From positions 124,001 to 188,000 of the forward strand of contig JADCGP010000008.1 in NCBI GenBank assembly GCA_020248915.1: DNA of 64,000 nt, in the 5' to 3' direction. This DNA is from Rubrivivax sp. GTDB lineage: Bacteria > Pseudomonadota > Gammaproteobacteria > Burkholderiales > Burkholderiaceae_C. The first letter of the stretch is position 1; each line of letters starts with the position of its first letter. The notes below the pieces were generated by a model. That model saw only the letters and a program-made list of their open reading frames with translations, made no database searches and was not told the origin of the DNA. Both the position numbers and the translations under genes were made by a program. This document shows positions 32,239 through 44,984 of this stretch, one piece after another.

Positions 32239-33495
32239 ATGGACGACGCAGCACCGCAACCCATCGCGGCGGCTATGCCGGCGCCGCGCCGCTCGCGCCA
32301 GGCTCGCGTCCGCTGGGGCGACCGCGTCGTGACGATCGGCGGCGACGCCCCGGTGCGCGTGCAGTCGATGACCAACACCGACACGGTGGACGTGATCGAG
32401 ACGGCCATCCAGTGCAAGGAGCTGGCGCAGGCCGGCAGCGAACTGGTTCGCATCACGGTCAACACGCCCGAGGCGGCCGAGGCCGTGCCCCACATCCGCG
32501 AGCAGCTCGACCGCATGGGCATCGACGTGCCGCTGGTGGGCGACTTCCACTACAACGGCCACCGGCTGCTGACCGACCACCCGGCGATGGCCGAGGCGCT
32601 CTCCAAGTACCGCATCAACCCGGGCAACGTCGGCAAGGGCGACAAGAAGGACCGTCAGTTCGCGATGATGATCGAGGCGGCGATGAAGCACGACAAGGTC
32701 GTGCGCATCGGCGTCAACTGGGGCAGCCTCGACCAGGAACTGCTGGCCTCGCTGATGGACGCCAATGCCGTGCGCCCGCAGCCGCTCGATGCCAAGCAGG
32801 TGATGTACGAGGCCGTCGTTCAGAGCGCGCTCTCTTCGGCGTCCTACGCCCGAGAGCTCGGGATGAACCCGGACAACATCGTGATCAGCTGCAAGATGAG
32901 CGGTGTGCAGGACCTGATCTCGGTGTACCGAGCACTGGCGCGCCGCTGCGACCATGCCCTGCACCTGGGTCTGACCGAGGCGGGCATGGGCACCAAGGGC
33001 ACGGTGGCCTCGGCCGCCGCACTGGCAGTGCTGCTGCAGGAGGGCATCGGCGACACGATCCGCGTCAGCCTGACGCCGCAGCCGGGCGAGTCGCGGACCC
33101 AGGAGGTGGTGGTCGCGCTCGAGATTCTCCAGAGCCTCGGGCTGCGCGCGTTCAACCCGAGCGTCACCGCCTGCCCCGGCTGTGGTCGCACGACCAGCAC
33201 GACCTTCCAGGAACTCGCCAAGCAGATCGACGACTTCCTGCGCGCGCAGATGCCGGTCTGGAAGAGCCGCTATCCCGGCGTCGAGAACCTGAAGGTCGCG
33301 GTCATGGGCTGCATCGTCAACGGACCGGGCGAGAGCAAGCACGCCGACATCGGCATCAGCCTGCCCGGCACCGGCGAGGCCCCGGCCGCGCCGGTGTTCA
33401 TCGACGGCCAGAAGGCCGTCACGCTGCGTGGCGAAGGCATCGCGCGAGACTTCCACAAGCTGGTCGAGGACTACATCGAGCGGCGCTTCGGCTGA
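32239..33495 (+). CDS. ispG: 4-hydroxy-3-methylbut-2-enyl diphosphate synthase (IspG/GcpE)
   Basis: Iron-sulfur enzyme of the non-mevalonate isoprenoid pathway converting MEcPP to HMBPP; 418 residues. Cluster ligands are Cys312 and Cys315 in CPGCGRTTS and Cys358 in [11 protein letters not shown]. The barrel start VQSMTNTDT and [10 protein letters not shown] are conserved. With dxr at 56074 it is the second pathway gene in the window. Lies 21 bases after rodZ. Normal length for betaproteobacteria. Confidence 0.97.
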   Translation: MDDAAPQPIAAAMPAPRRSRQARVRWGDRVVTIGGDAPVRVQSMTNTDTVDVIETAIQCKELAQAGSELVRITVNTPEAAEAVPHIREQLDRMGIDVPLVGDFHYNGHRLLTDHPAMAEALSKYRINPGNVGKGDKKDRQFAMMIEAAMKHDKVVRIGVNWGSLDQELLASLMDANAVRPQPLDAKQVMYEAVVQSALSSASYARELGMNPDNIVISCKMSGVQDLISVYRALARRCDHALHLGLTEAGMGTKGTVASAAALAVLLQEGIGDTIRVSLTPQPGESRTQEVVVALEILQSLGLRAFNPSVTACPGCGRTTSTTFQELAKQIDDFLRAQMPVWKSRYPGVENLKVAVMGCIVNGPGESKHADIGISLPGTGEAPAAPVFIDGQKAVTLRGEGIARDFHKLVEDYIERRFG

Positions 33496-33609
33496 CCCCC
33501 TTCACGGGGATGCGGCCGCGGCGCGGGGCAGGGCATCGCCGGTAGCCTGGCGCAGCCGGGGACGCACCAGCCGGCCTATCAGGCCAGCAACGATCATTCA
33601 GGATGGCAA

Positions 33610-34914
33610 TTGGCTGAACGCATCACCGCCGTCAAGGGCATGAACGACCTGCTGCCCGAGGGGGCGGCGCACTGGGAGCGGGTCGAGGCGGTGTTGCGCG
33701 ACGTGCTCGCGCGCTGGGGCTACCGCAATCTCCGCACGCCGGTCGTCGAGCCGACGGCGCTGTTCGTCCGCGGCCTCGGGGAAGTCACCGACATCGTCGA
33801 GAAGGAGATGTTCTCCTGGGTCGACGCCATGAACGGCGACCGGTTGTCGCTGCGGCCGGAGGCCACGGCCGGGATCGTGCGCGCGATCAACGAGCACAAC
33901 GCCCTGTACAACGGGCCGCTTCGCATCTGGCAGCTCGGCCCGATGTTCCGCCACGAGCGCCCGCAGAAGGGCCGCTCGCGCCAGTTCCACCAGCTCGACG
34001 TCGAGGCGCTGGGCCACCCTGGGCCCGACGTGGACGCCGAGATCATCCTGATGCTGCGCGAGCTGTGGCAGCGCTTCGGCCTGGCCGAGGGCGCCGACGT
34101 CGTGCTCGAGCTCAACAGTCTCGGCCAGCCCGCCGAGCGCATGGCCCACCGGCAGGCGCTGATCGCCCACCTCGAGGCCCATGCCGACCTGCTCGACGAG
34201 GACGGTCGCCGGCGCCTGCACACCAACCCGCTGCGCATCCTCGACACGAAGAACCCGGCGCTCGACGCCGTGGTGGCGGCGGCGCCGCGCCTGATGGACT
34301 TCCTCGGGCCGGCCTCGCTGGCCCACTTCGACGCCGTGCGCTCGGTGCTCGACGCGGCCGGACTGGCTTACACCGTGAACCCGCGCCTCGTCCGGGGCAT
34401 GGACTACTACAACCTGACCGTGTTCGAGTGGAAGAGCCGCCACCTCGGTGCCCAGAGCACGGTGTGCGGCGGAGGCCGCTACGACGACCTGATCGAGACG
34501 CTGGGTGGCAAGCCCGCGCCCGGCATCGGTTTCGGGCTCGGCATGGAACGGTTGATGCTGCTGCTCGAGGCCACCGGCCGCTTGCCCGCGCCCGGACCGG
34601 CCGACATCCCGGACGCCTACGCCGTCGTGCCCGACTCTGCTGCGCTGCCCGTGGTGATGCCGCTGCTGGCGCAGCTGCGTGCGCGCGGCCTCGCCATCGT
34701 CATGCACGCCGCGGGGCGCGATGGCGCCGGCAGCATGAAGGCCCAGTTCCGGCGTGCCGATGCAAGCGGCGCGCGTCACGCGCTGGTCTTCGGCCCCGAC
34801 GAACTGGCCGCTGGCTGCGTGACCGTCAAGCCATTGCGCGAGGCGGGTGCCGGGCAGGCGACCTTGCCACTCGCCGACCCCGCCGCGCTGGCCGAGCGGC
34901 TGCAGCGTCGATAA
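33610..34914 (+). CDS. hisS: Histidyl-tRNA synthetase
   Basis: Class II synthetase of 434 residues charging tRNA-His. Motif 1 region [18 protein letters not shown], motif 2 [19 protein letters not shown], the histidine loop [15 protein letters not shown], and motif 3 [13 protein letters not shown] are all present. The start is TTG 33610, giving (M)[22 protein letters not shown] at 33600-33603 is well placed. ATG 33603 is in another frame and stops after four codons. An in-frame ATG at 33640 would cut conserved residues. Confidence 0.96.
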   Translation: MAERITAVKGMNDLLPEGAAHWERVEAVLRDVLARWGYRNLRTPVVEPTALFVRGLGEVTDIVEKEMFSWVDAMNGDRLSLRPEATAGIVRAINEHNALYNGPLRIWQLGPMFRHERPQKGRSRQFHQLDVEALGHPGPDVDAEIILMLRELWQRFGLAEGADVVLELNSLGQPAERMAHRQALIAHLEAHADLLDEDGRRRLHTNPLRILDTKNPALDAVVAAAPRLMDFLGPASLAHFDAVRSVLDAAGLAYTVNPRLVRGMDYYNLTVFEWKSRHLGAQSTVCGGGRYDDLIETLGGKPAPGIGFGLGMERLMLLLEATGRLPAPGPADIPDAYAVVPDSAALPVVMPLLAQLRARGLAIVMHAAGRDGAGSMKAQFRRADASGARHALVFGPDELAAGCVTVKPLREAGAGQATLPLADPAALAERLQRR

Positions 34915-34950
34915 TCCGCGGCTTCGCCCGCCGCCACGAGCCCCCCACGC

Positions 34951-35640
34951 ATGGCCACCCAACTCGACCTGCAGGAGCAGGAACAGCTCGACGCCCTCAA
35001 GGCGTTCTGGAACCGCTACGGCAACCCGATCACCTGGTTGCTGGTGCTCGTGCTGGGCGGGTTCGCCGCCTGGAACGGCTGGCAGTGGTACGAGCGCGAC
35101 CGCGGCGCGAAGGCCGGGGCCCTGTTCGACGAGCTCGAGCGCACGGCGCAGACGGCCGACGCGGACCGAGCCGGCCGGATCTTCGCCGACCTGCGCGAGC
35201 GCTATCCTTCGTCGGCATTCGCCCAGCAGGGCGGCCTGCTGGCCGCGAAGGTGCAGTTCGACAAGGGGCAGCCCGACGCGGCGAAGGCGTCGCTGCTCTG
35301 GGTGGCCGAGAAGGGCACGGAGGAAGAACTGCGCACGATCGCCAGGCTGCGCCTGGCAGGCCTGCAACTCGAGGCGCGTCAACACGACGAAGCGCTCAAG
35401 ACGCTCGACAGCGCGCGCGCCGCGGGCTTCGAAGCTCTGGTGGCCGACCGCCGCGGCGATATCCTGATGGCCCAGGGCAAGGCCGCCGAGGCGCGGGCGG
35501 CGTGGCAGACCGCGTGGGCAGCCCTGGACGAGAAGCAGTTCTACAAGCGCATCGTCGAGGCGAAGCTGACGTCCATCGGGGCGGCCCCAGCGGTGGCGCC
35601 CGCGGCGTCGGCGGCTTCGGCGGCCGGAGCGACCAAGTGA
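34951..35640 (+). CDS. yfgM: YfgM-like membrane-anchored TPR protein
   Basis: Ancillary SecYEG translocon / periplasmic chaperone-network protein; 229 residues. The N-terminal segment ATQLDLQEQEQLDALKAFWNRYGN precedes a single transmembrane helix (ITWLLVLVLGGFAAWNGW, about residues 29-46). The periplasmic TPR-like domain includes LFDELERTAQTADADRAG and LRLAGLQLEARQHDEALKTL. The setting hisS-yfgM-bamB-der is diagnostic. The stop overlaps a possible upstream GTG start of bamB. Confidence 0.92.
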   Translation: MATQLDLQEQEQLDALKAFWNRYGNPITWLLVLVLGGFAAWNGWQWYERDRGAKAGALFDELERTAQTADADRAGRIFADLRERYPSSAFAQQGGLLAAKVQFDKGQPDAAKASLLWVAEKGTEEELRTIARLRLAGLQLEARQHDEALKTLDSARAAGFEALVADRRGDILMAQGKAAEARAAWQTAWAALDEKQFYKRIVEAKLTSIGAAPAVAPAASAASAAGATK

Positions 35641-35657
35641 GTCGCGGACGCACTCGC

Positions 35658-36800
35658 ATGGCTCCACCGGCGACCCGTGTCATCGCGCGCCGGGGGGCGA
35701 TGGCTGCCGGGGTGGCCGCGGTCGTCATGCTGCTGGCTTCCTGCGCGGCGGATCGCCCGAAGCCGGCCCCGCTGGCCGAACTGGTGCCCAAGGTGGCCGG
35801 CCAACAGGTCTGGAACCTGCGACTGGGCCGGCCGGGTTTCCAGCTCGTGCCCGCGGCGCGCGAAGGCAACTTCTTCGTTGCCGCCGGCGACGGCACGGTG
35901 ATCGCGCTGGCGGCCGACACCGGCGCCGAGCGTTGGCGTTCGAGCGCCGGGGGGCCGCTGTCGGCCGGCGTCGGCAGCGACGGGCGGTTCGTCAGCGTCG
36001 TCACGCGCGGCAACGAGGTCGTCACCTTCGAAGCCGGCCGCGAGGCATGGCGCAAGCGCGTTCCCTCGGCCGTGGTCACGCCGCCTTTCGTGGCCGGTGA
36101 GCGGGTCTTCGTGATGACCGTCGACCGGGTCGTGCACGCGTTCGACGCTGTCGACGGGCGGCGCCTGTGGGTGATGCGGCGCCCTGGCGATCCGTTGACG
36201 CTGGCCCAACCCGGCTTGCTGGCGGCGCACCGCGACACGCTGCTGGTGGGTCAGGGTCCGCGACTGACTGGTGTCGACCCGCTGCGCGGAACGGTGCGCT
36301 GGGAGGCAGCGCTCGCCTCGCCGCGCGGCACGAACGAGGTCGAGCGTCTGGCCGATCTGCTGGGTCCGCCGGCGCGCGTGGGCTCGCGCTTCTGCGCGCG
36401 GGCGTTCCAGTCCGCGGTCGGCTGCGCCGACGCCGAGCGCGGCGCGGCCCTGTGGACCCGCAACACCGGGGGCATCCAGACGGTGGCCGCCGACGCCGAG
36501 CGCGTGTTCGGCGCCGACGCGAGCGACCGCGTGACGGCCTGGCGCGCAGACAACGGCGACATCGCCTGGACCACCGAGTCGCTGCTGAACCGGCGGCTGT
36601 CCGGTGCGCTGGCCGTGGGTCCACTGGTCGTGCTCGGTGATGGCGAGGGATTCGTGCACTTCCTCTCGACAGCCACGGGCGAGGTGCAGCTGCGCCTGCC
36701 CACCGACGGCAGCCCGGTGGTCGGCACGCCTGTCGTCGAAGGGCAGACGCTGCTCGTAACCACCCGCGATGGCGGGCTGTTCGCGTTCCGTCCGAACTGA
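35658..36800 (+). CDS. bamB: Outer-membrane assembly lipoprotein BamB
   Basis: Beta-propeller lipoprotein of the BAM complex; 380 residues. The signal sequence ends at lipobox LASC with Cys29. PQQ-like blade repeats are visible (GDGTVIALAADTGAERWRSSAG, VVHAFDAVDGRRLWVMRR, RVTAWRADNGDIAWTTE, GFVHFLSTATGEVQLRL, GGLFAFRPN). ATG 35658 is chosen; an in-frame GTG at 35637 overlapping the yfgM stop would add seven residues. It follows yfgM and precedes der, as in many proteobacteria. Confidence 0.95.
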   Translation: MAPPATRVIARRGAMAAGVAAVVMLLASCAADRPKPAPLAELVPKVAGQQVWNLRLGRPGFQLVPAAREGNFFVAAGDGTVIALAADTGAERWRSSAGGPLSAGVGSDGRFVSVVTRGNEVVTFEAGREAWRKRVPSAVVTPPFVAGERVFVMTVDRVVHAFDAVDGRRLWVMRRPGDPLTLAQPGLLAAHRDTLLVGQGPRLTGVDPLRGTVRWEAALASPRGTNEVERLADLLGPPARVGSRFCARAFQSAVGCADAERGAALWTRNTGGIQTVAADAERVFGADASDRVTAWRADNGDIAWTTESLLNRRLSGALAVGPLVVLGDGEGFVHFLSTATGEVQLRLPTDGSPVVGTPVVEGQTLLVTTRDGGLFAFRPN

Positions 36801-36950
36801 AGCCGGCCGCTTCCACCCGACGTCTGCCTGACCCATGCCCAACGCGATGATCCGCCCGGCGGTGTGTCCGGCGACCCGCCGCGAGCATCTGCCGATGCCG
36901 CGGGCAGTGCCCGGGCCGCCCGTGCGCCGCGTCGACAGGAAGGCCTGGCG

Positions 36951-38315
36951 ATGAAGCCGGTCGTCGCCCTGGTCGGGCGGGCCAACGTCGGCAAGAGCAC
37001 GCTGTTCAACCGCATCACCGGAAGCCGCGACGCGATCGTGGCCGACTTTCCCGGGCTCACCCGCGACCGCCACTACGGCGACGCCCGGCTTGGGGATCGC
37101 GAGTTCATCGTCGTCGACACGGGCGGCTTCGAGCCCGACAAGCCGACCGGAGTGGTGGCGCAGATGGCGCGGCAGACGCGCCAGGCCGTGGCCGAGGCCG
37201 ACGTCGTCGTCTTCGTCACCGACATACGCGGCGGGCTGACGGCGCAGGACCACGACATCGCGCGCTTCCTGCGCACGCAGGACAAGCGTGTCGTGCTGGC
37301 CGTCAACAAGGCCGAGGGCATGGCCGGGTCGCCGCTGCTGGCGGAGTTCCACGAGCTGGGGATCGGTGAGCCGCACCCGGTCAGCGCCGCGCACGGGCAG
37401 GGCGTCCGCAGTCTGCTGGAAGCGGCCCTGGAGGGGTTGCCCGATGCGTCCCTCGATGCGGTGCAGCCGGCGGCCGCGGGCGCCGAGGGCGTGGGCGATG
37501 CGACACGGCCGATCCGGCTCGCCGTGGCCGGCCGGCCCAACGTCGGCAAGAGCACCCTGATCAACGCCTGGCTGGGCGAGGAACGGCTGGTGGCGTTCGA
37601 CCAGCCGGGAACGACCCGCGACGCGATCAGCGTGCCCCTCGAGCGCGACGGGCGTCGGTTCGAGCTGATCGACACCGCCGGGCTGCGCCGCAAGGGACGC
37701 GTGTTCGAGGCGGTGGAGAAGTTCTCCGTCGTCAAGACGCTTCAGGCCATCGCCGACGCCCACGTCGTGCTGCTGCTGATCGACGCCACCCAGGGCGTCG
37801 GGGAGCAGGACGCCCACGTCGCCGGCTACATCGTCGAAAGCGGCCGGGCGGTGGTGGTGGCGATCAACAAGTGGGATGCCGTCGACGCCTACCAGCGCGA
37901 GATGCTGGAACGCTCGCTTGCAATGCGTCTGCCGTTCCTGCGCTTTGCGCCGGTGCTGCACATCTCGGCCCTCAAGCGCCAGGGCCTGGGCCCCGTGTGG
38001 AAGGCGCTTCTGCAGGCGCACGCGGCGGCCACCACGAAGATGCCCACCCCGGTGCTCACCCGGCTGCTGCAGGCGGCTGTCCAGCATCAGGCGCCACGCC
38101 GGGCCGGGCGCTTCCGCCCCAAGATGCGCTACGCGCACCAGGGCGGCATGAACCCGCCGATCGTCGTGATCCACGGCAACGCCCTCGAGCACGTGACCCC
38201 GGCCTACCGGCGCTACCTCGAGGGCCGCTTCCGCGAACATTTCCAGCTGCAGGGCACGCCGCTGCGGATCGAGTTCCGCTCCGGGCGCAACCCTTTCGAC
38301 GACAAGGAAGCCTGA
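36951..38315 (+). CDS. der: Ribosome assembly GTPase Der (EngA)
   Basis: Double-GTPase needed for 50S subunit maturation; 454 residues. The first P-loop GRANVGKST lies near residue 8 and the second GRPNVGKST at residue 194. The KH-like C-terminal domain is complete ([32 protein letters not shown]). ATG 36951 has AGGAAGG a few bases upstream. The preceding 150-base gap shows no convincing promoter. Normal in all motifs. Confidence 0.97.
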   Translation: MKPVVALVGRANVGKSTLFNRITGSRDAIVADFPGLTRDRHYGDARLGDREFIVVDTGGFEPDKPTGVVAQMARQTRQAVAEADVVVFVTDIRGGLTAQDHDIARFLRTQDKRVVLAVNKAEGMAGSPLLAEFHELGIGEPHPVSAAHGQGVRSLLEAALEGLPDASLDAVQPAAAGAEGVGDATRPIRLAVAGRPNVGKSTLINAWLGEERLVAFDQPGTTRDAISVPLERDGRRFELIDTAGLRRKGRVFEAVEKFSVVKTLQAIADAHVVLLLIDATQGVGEQDAHVAGYIVESGRAVVVAINKWDAVDAYQREMLERSLAMRLPFLRFAPVLHISALKRQGLGPVWKALLQAHAAATTKMPTPVLTRLLQAAVQHQAPRRAGRFRPKMRYAHQGGMNPPIVVIHGNALEHVTPAYRRYLEGRFREHFQLQGTPLRIEFRSGRNPFDDKEA

Positions 38316-38462
38316 GCACCCGGCGGCCGCGCGGGCGCGCCTGACTGCGGCCGACGGCCGAACGTGACCTACGTCCCGGCCGCACTCAAGGCCACCTGCC
38401 GATCGGGGCATGCGCGCTGTGTTAAGGTGACCGGGTCCAGCGTATCCAACACGGAGAATATC

Positions 38463-38708
38463 GTGAGCAACAAAGGCCAACTCCTGCAGGATCCCTTCCT
38501 GAACCTGCTGCGCAAGGAGCACGTGCCGGTTTCGATCTACCTGGTCAACGGCATCAAGCTCCAGGGCCATATCGAGTCCTTCGACCAGTACGTCGTGCTG
38601 TTGCGCAACACCGTGACCCAGATGGTCTACAAGCACGCGATCTCCACCGTGGTTCCCAGCCGCGCGGTGAACTTCCACCCGACCGACAACAACGCCGAAG
38701 CGGCCTGA
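38463..38708 (+). CDS. hfq: RNA chaperone Hfq
   Basis: Sm-like hexameric RNA chaperone for small-RNA regulation; 81 residues. GTG 38463 gives the standard (M)[22 protein letters not shown]-terminus with ACGGAGA at 38451-38457. The Sm1 body [25 protein letters not shown] and Sm2 motif [12 protein letters not shown] are intact. The tail is short, as in other betaproteobacteria. A longer in-frame GTG upstream (38364) gives an unconserved extension. A weak -10-like TAAGGT lies at 38423. Confidence 0.97.
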   Translation: MSNKGQLLQDPFLNLLRKEHVPVSIYLVNGIKLQGHIESFDQYVVLLRNTVTQMVYKHAISTVVPSRAVNFHPTDNNAEAA

Positions 38709-38736
38709 GCGCCGCGCCGGCCGAGCCCTTCCGATC

Positions 38737-39936
38737 TTGAGTGCCTCGACTTCGCCGGCCGCCCCCGACGGCGCGCCCGCTGGCGACCTCACGCGCGCGG
38801 TGCTGGTCGGCGTCGACCTCGGGACCGGCGCCGCCTTCGACCCCGAGCTCGACGAGCTCGCCCAGCTGGCCGCTTCGGCCGGCGACTTGGCCGTGGCCCG
38901 CATCACGGCACGCCGCAAGGCGCCCGACCCGGCGCTGTTCGTCGGCAGCGGCAAGGCCGACGAGATCAAGGCCATGGTCGCCGCCACTTCCGCGCAGGGC
39001 GTGATCTTCGACCAGGCGCTGTCGCCGGCTCAGCAGCGCAACCTGGAGCGCCACCTCGGCGTCCCCGTCGCTGACCGCACCTCGCTGATCCTGGACATCT
39101 TTGCCGATCGCGCGCAGAGCTTCGAGGGCAAGCTGCAAGTGGAGCTGGCGCGGCTGCAGTACCTGAGCACACGGCTGGTGCGCCGCTGGAGCCACCTGGA
39201 GCGCCAGCGCGGCGGCATCGGCACGCGCGGGGGGCCGGGCGAAGCACAGATCGAGCTCGACCGTCGGATGATCGGCGACCGCATCAAGACCGTGAAGGAA
39301 CGGCTCGAGAAGGTCAAGCGCCAGCGCGGCACGCAGCGGCGCGCCCGCGAGCGGCGCGGGACCTTCCGCGTATCGCTGGTGGGCTATACCAACGCCGGCA
39401 AGAGCACGCTCTTCAACGCACTGGTCAAGGCGCGCGCCTACGCCGCCGACCAGCTGTTTGCGACGCTCGACACGACGACACGGCAGCTTTGGCTGCCGCA
39501 GGGCGACGGGGGCGGCGTGCAGGTCACTCTGTCGGACACCGTCGGCTTCATCCGCGACCTGCCGCACAAGCTGGTCGAGGCGTTCCGTGCCACGCTGCAG
39601 GAGGCTGCGGAGGCCGACCTGCTGCTGCACGTGATCGACGCCTCGAGCGAGCAGCGCGACGAGCAGGTCGCCGAGGTCGAGCGCGTGCTGGCGGAGATCG
39701 GTGCCGAGTCGGTGCCGCAGATGCTCGTGTACAACAAGTGCGACCGGCTGGATCCCGGCCTCCGGCCCCGGGCCGAGGCCGACTGGATCGAGGTCCACCC
39801 GGGCCTGCGCCGCCGGCGCGTGTTCACCAGCGCCCTGACCGGGCAGGGCCTGGACCCGTTGCGTGCCGCGATCGCCGAGGCGGCGTTCGCTGCCCGCGGC
39901 GCCCCGCTTCCGAACGAACTTTCCACGCTGGAATAG
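38737..39936 (+). CDS. hflX: Ribosome-associated GTPase HflX
   Basis: 399-residue GTPase that splits stalled ribosomes under stress. The N-terminal HflX domain includes ALFVGSGKADEIKA and LSPAQQRNLERHLGV, then a basic helical linker (RERLEKVKRQRGTQRRARERRG-like). The G domain starts with GYTNAGKST near residue 216, DTVGFIRDLPHKLVEAF follows, and NKCD is the G4 motif. TTG 38737 is the earliest start; no clear Shine-Dalgarno sequence precedes it, so the true start could be a little downstream. Sits between hfq and hflK as usual. Confidence 0.94.
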   Translation: MSASTSPAAPDGAPAGDLTRAVLVGVDLGTGAAFDPELDELAQLAASAGDLAVARITARRKAPDPALFVGSGKADEIKAMVAATSAQGVIFDQALSPAQQRNLERHLGVPVADRTSLILDIFADRAQSFEGKLQVELARLQYLSTRLVRRWSHLERQRGGIGTRGGPGEAQIELDRRMIGDRIKTVKERLEKVKRQRGTQRRARERRGTFRVSLVGYTNAGKSTLFNALVKARAYAADQLFATLDTTTRQLWLPQGDGGGVQVTLSDTVGFIRDLPHKLVEAFRATLQEAAEADLLLHVIDASSEQRDEQVAEVERVLAEIGAESVPQMLVYNKCDRLDPGLRPRAEADWIEVHPGLRRRRVFTSALTGQGLDPLRAAIAEAAFAARGAPLPNELSTLE

Positions 39937-39938
39937 CC

Positions 39939-41165
39939 ATGCGAGCGCTGCGCCGCTTCTTCCTGATCTTCAACAACCGCAACGACGGGCCGCCCGACCT
40001 GGACGAGCTCTGGCGCGACTTCAACAAGAAGCTCACGGGCCTGTTCGGCGGCCGTGGCGGGCCGCAACGCCCCGACGAGCGGCCGCCTTCGGGCGGCGGC
40101 GGTGGCGGCGGCGGCTTCCAGCCGGACGCCAGGAGTGCCGGGATCGGTGCCGGCCTGATCGGGGGCGTGGCGCTGCTGGTCTGGCTTGGCAGCGGTTTCT
40201 TCATCGTGCAGGAAGGCCAGCAGGCGGTGGTGACGACCTTCGGCCGCTACAGCCATACCTCCGACGCCGGCTTCCAGTGGCGCATGCCCTATCCGGTCCA
40301 GGCCCACGAGATCGTCTCCGTGACGCAGCTGCAGTCGGTCGAGGTCGGCCGCAACGCGGTCGTGCAGGCCACCGGGCTGCGCGACTCGTCGATGCTCACC
40401 CAGGACGAGAACATCGTCGACATCCGCTTCACGGTGCAATACCGCCGCACCGACGCGAGGGCCTACCTGTTCGAGAACAACCGGCCCGACGAGGCGGTCG
40501 TGATGGCCGCCGAGAGCGCGGTGCGCGAGATCGTCGGCCGCAGTCGCGTCGACCAGGTGCTCTACGAGCAGCGCGACGCCATCGCTGCCGACCTCGTCAA
40601 GAGCATCCAGGCGCAGCTCGACCGCGTCAAGGCCGGCATCGTCGTGGGCAACGTCAACGTGCAGAACGTCCAGGTGCCCGACTCCGTGCAGGCGGCGTTC
40701 AACGACGCGGTCAAGGCCGGTGCCGACCGCGACCGCTTCAAGAACGAGGGCCAGGCCTACGCCAGCGACGTGATCCCGAAGGCCCGCGGCACCGCGTCGC
40801 GGCTGATGGAGGAGGCCGAGGGCTACCGCTCGCGCGTGATCGCTCAGGCCGAGGGTGACGCGCAGCGATTCCGCTCGGTGCTTGCGGAGTACCAGAAGGC
40901 GCCGGCCGTCACGCGCGACCGGATGTACCTGGAGACGATGCAGCAGATCTACTCGAACGTCACCAAGGTGATGGTCGACAGCCGCAGCGGCAACAACCTG
41001 CTGTACCTGCCGCTGGATCGCCTGCTGCAGCAGTCCGGCACGCCCGCGGCGGGAGGCGCCGCGCCAGTGGTCGTGCCCGCGCCGTTGGAGACTGCGCCTG
41101 CCGCGGCCGGCACGGACATCCGATCGCGCGACAACGCGCGCAACCGCGACCGCGAAGGCCGCTGA
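39939..41165 (+). CDS. hflK: FtsH protease modulator HflK
   Basis: Inner-membrane SPFH/prohibitin-domain protein forming the HflKC ring around FtsH; 408 residues. The Gly/Pro-rich N-terminus ([12 protein letters not shown]) leads to one transmembrane helix (GAGLIGGVALLVWLGSGFFIV) and the SPFH domain (QEGQQAVVTTFGRY, ENIVDIRFTVQYRRTD). A long helical region runs to LVIAQAEGDAQRF-type sequence and a disordered tail. ATG 39939 follows the hflX stop by two bases. hflC is 13 bases downstream. Confidence 0.97.
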   Translation: MRALRRFFLIFNNRNDGPPDLDELWRDFNKKLTGLFGGRGGPQRPDERPPSGGGGGGGGFQPDARSAGIGAGLIGGVALLVWLGSGFFIVQEGQQAVVTTFGRYSHTSDAGFQWRMPYPVQAHEIVSVTQLQSVEVGRNAVVQATGLRDSSMLTQDENIVDIRFTVQYRRTDARAYLFENNRPDEAVVMAAESAVREIVGRSRVDQVLYEQRDAIAADLVKSIQAQLDRVKAGIVVGNVNVQNVQVPDSVQAAFNDAVKAGADRDRFKNEGQAYASDVIPKARGTASRLMEEAEGYRSRVIAQAEGDAQRFRSVLAEYQKAPAVTRDRMYLETMQQIYSNVTKVMVDSRSGNNLLYLPLDRLLQQSGTPAAGGAAPVVVPAPLETAPAAAGTDIRSRDNARNRDREGR

Positions 41166-41178
41166 GGGAACCCGCGCC

Positions 41179-42063
41179 ATGAATCGCATCGCCGTCTTCG
41201 TCTCCGGCGCGCTGCTCGCGCTGGTGCTCGCGTCCTCAACGCTGTTCGTCGTCGACCAGCGCCAGGTCGGGGTGATCTACGCCCTCGGTGAGATCAAGGA
41301 GGTCATCACCGAGCCGGGCCTGAACTTCAAGCTGCCGCCGCCGTTCCAGAACGTGGTCTTCCTCGACAAGCGCATCCAGACGCTCGACAGCCCGGAGACG
41401 CGGCCGATCTTCACCGCAGAGAAGAAGAGCCTGGTCATCGACTGGCTGGTGAAGTGGCGCATCGCCGAGCCGCGCCAGTTCATCCGCAACAACGGCGTCG
41501 ACTTCCGCAACCTCGAGAGCCGCTTGAGCCCGGTGGTCCAGGCCGCGTTCAACGAGGAGATCACGAAGCGCGACGTCAAGGGCGTTCTGGCTGGCGAGCG
41601 CGACAAGGTGATGCAGGACGTGCGCACCCGCCTGGCCGACGAGGCGAAGGCCTTCGGCATCGAGATCGTCGACGTGCGGATCAAGCGCGTGGACTTCGTC
41701 GCCGACATCACCGACTCGGTGTACCGGCGCATGGAGTCCGAGCGCAAGCAGGTGGCCAACGAACTGCGCAGCCAGGGCCAGGCCGAGGGCGAGAAGATCC
41801 GCGCCGACGCCGACCGGCAGCGCGAGGTGATCATCGCCGAGGCCTACCGCGACGCGCAGAAGATCAAAGGCGAGGGCGACGCCAAGGCGAGCGCGCTGTA
41901 TGCAGATGCCTTCGGCCGCGACCCGCAGTTCGCCCAGTTCTACCGCAGCCTCGAGGCCTACCGCGCGACGTTCCGCAGCCGCGGGGACGTGATGGTTCTC
42001 GATCAGAGCAACGAGTTCTTCCGCGCGATGCGCGACTCGTCCGCCGGCGGCCCGCGCCGCTGA
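41179..42063 (+). CDS. hflC: FtsH protease modulator HflC
   Basis: Partner of HflK; 294 residues. The N-terminal transmembrane helix (IAVFVSGALLALVLASSTLFVV) precedes the SPFH domain (DQRQVGVIYALGEIKEVITEPGL, KKSLVIDWLVKWRIAEP). The helical part contains GEKIRADADRQREVIIAEAYRDA and ends before GDVMVLDQSNEFFRAM. Normal length. Together with HflK it controls FtsH access to membrane substrates. Confidence 0.97.
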   Translation: MNRIAVFVSGALLALVLASSTLFVVDQRQVGVIYALGEIKEVITEPGLNFKLPPPFQNVVFLDKRIQTLDSPETRPIFTAEKKSLVIDWLVKWRIAEPRQFIRNNGVDFRNLESRLSPVVQAAFNEEITKRDVKGVLAGERDKVMQDVRTRLADEAKAFGIEIVDVRIKRVDFVADITDSVYRRMESERKQVANELRSQGQAEGEKIRADADRQREVIIAEAYRDAQKIKGEGDAKASALYADAFGRDPQFAQFYRSLEAYRATFRSRGDVMVLDQSNEFFRAMRDSSAGGPRR

Positions 42064-42094
42064 GCGCCGCAGCGTCCTGCCGCGACGAGACCGC

Positions 42095-42280
42095 GTGGGC
42101 GACCTGCTGCTCGGCGCGCTCGCGCTGATGCTCGTGCTGGAGGGCCTGCTGCCCTTTCTCAGCCCTGGCGCATGGCGCTCGGTGTTCGAGAAGGCCACCC
42201 GCATGAGCGACGGCCAGATCCGCTTCGTCGGGCTGTCGAGCATGCTCGCAGGCCTGGCGCTGCTGCTGATCTGGAGCTGA
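42095..42280 (+). CDS. DUF2065 (YjeT-like) small membrane protein
   Basis: 61 residues starting at GTG 42095, with two hydrophobic helices ([19 protein letters not shown] and [14 protein letters not shown]) linked by a short amphipathic segment ([21 protein letters not shown]). This matches the DUF2065/YjeT family, which is regularly found between hflC and purA or hisZ. Function unknown; membrane location is clear. Confidence 0.9.
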   Translation: MGDLLLGALALMLVLEGLLPFLSPGAWRSVFEKATRMSDGQIRFVGLSSMLAGLALLLIWS

Positions 42281-42327
42281 GCGCTGCGCAGGCCCCGTGC
42301 GACGGCGGTCAAGCCGCCCGCCGCGCC

Positions 42328-42333
42328 TACAAT
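42328..42333 (+). promoter_or_regulatory. -10 element (TACAAT) upstream of hisZ
   Basis: TACAAT differs from consensus at one base and lies 28 bases before the hisZ ATG in the 80-base gap after the DUF2065 gene. The -35 region is poor. Confidence 0.45.
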
Positions 42334-42360
42334 CCGGGCTTTGCCTGTCGCGACCGACCG

Positions 42361-44947
<2,587 letters not shown>

Positions 44948-44984
44948 CGTACGGCGAAGAAACCCACGGAGGAGACCCCGCACC

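Noticed and set aside
38364..38462. A longer Hfq start at 38364
   Set aside because: The extra 33 residues are not found in Hfq; GTG 38463 has a good ribosome-binding site and the standard [10 protein letters not shown] start.
35541..38987. A 1148-codon minus-strand frame across bamB and der
   Set aside because: No domain pattern or plausible ribosome-binding site; it is a mirror of the real plus-strand genes.
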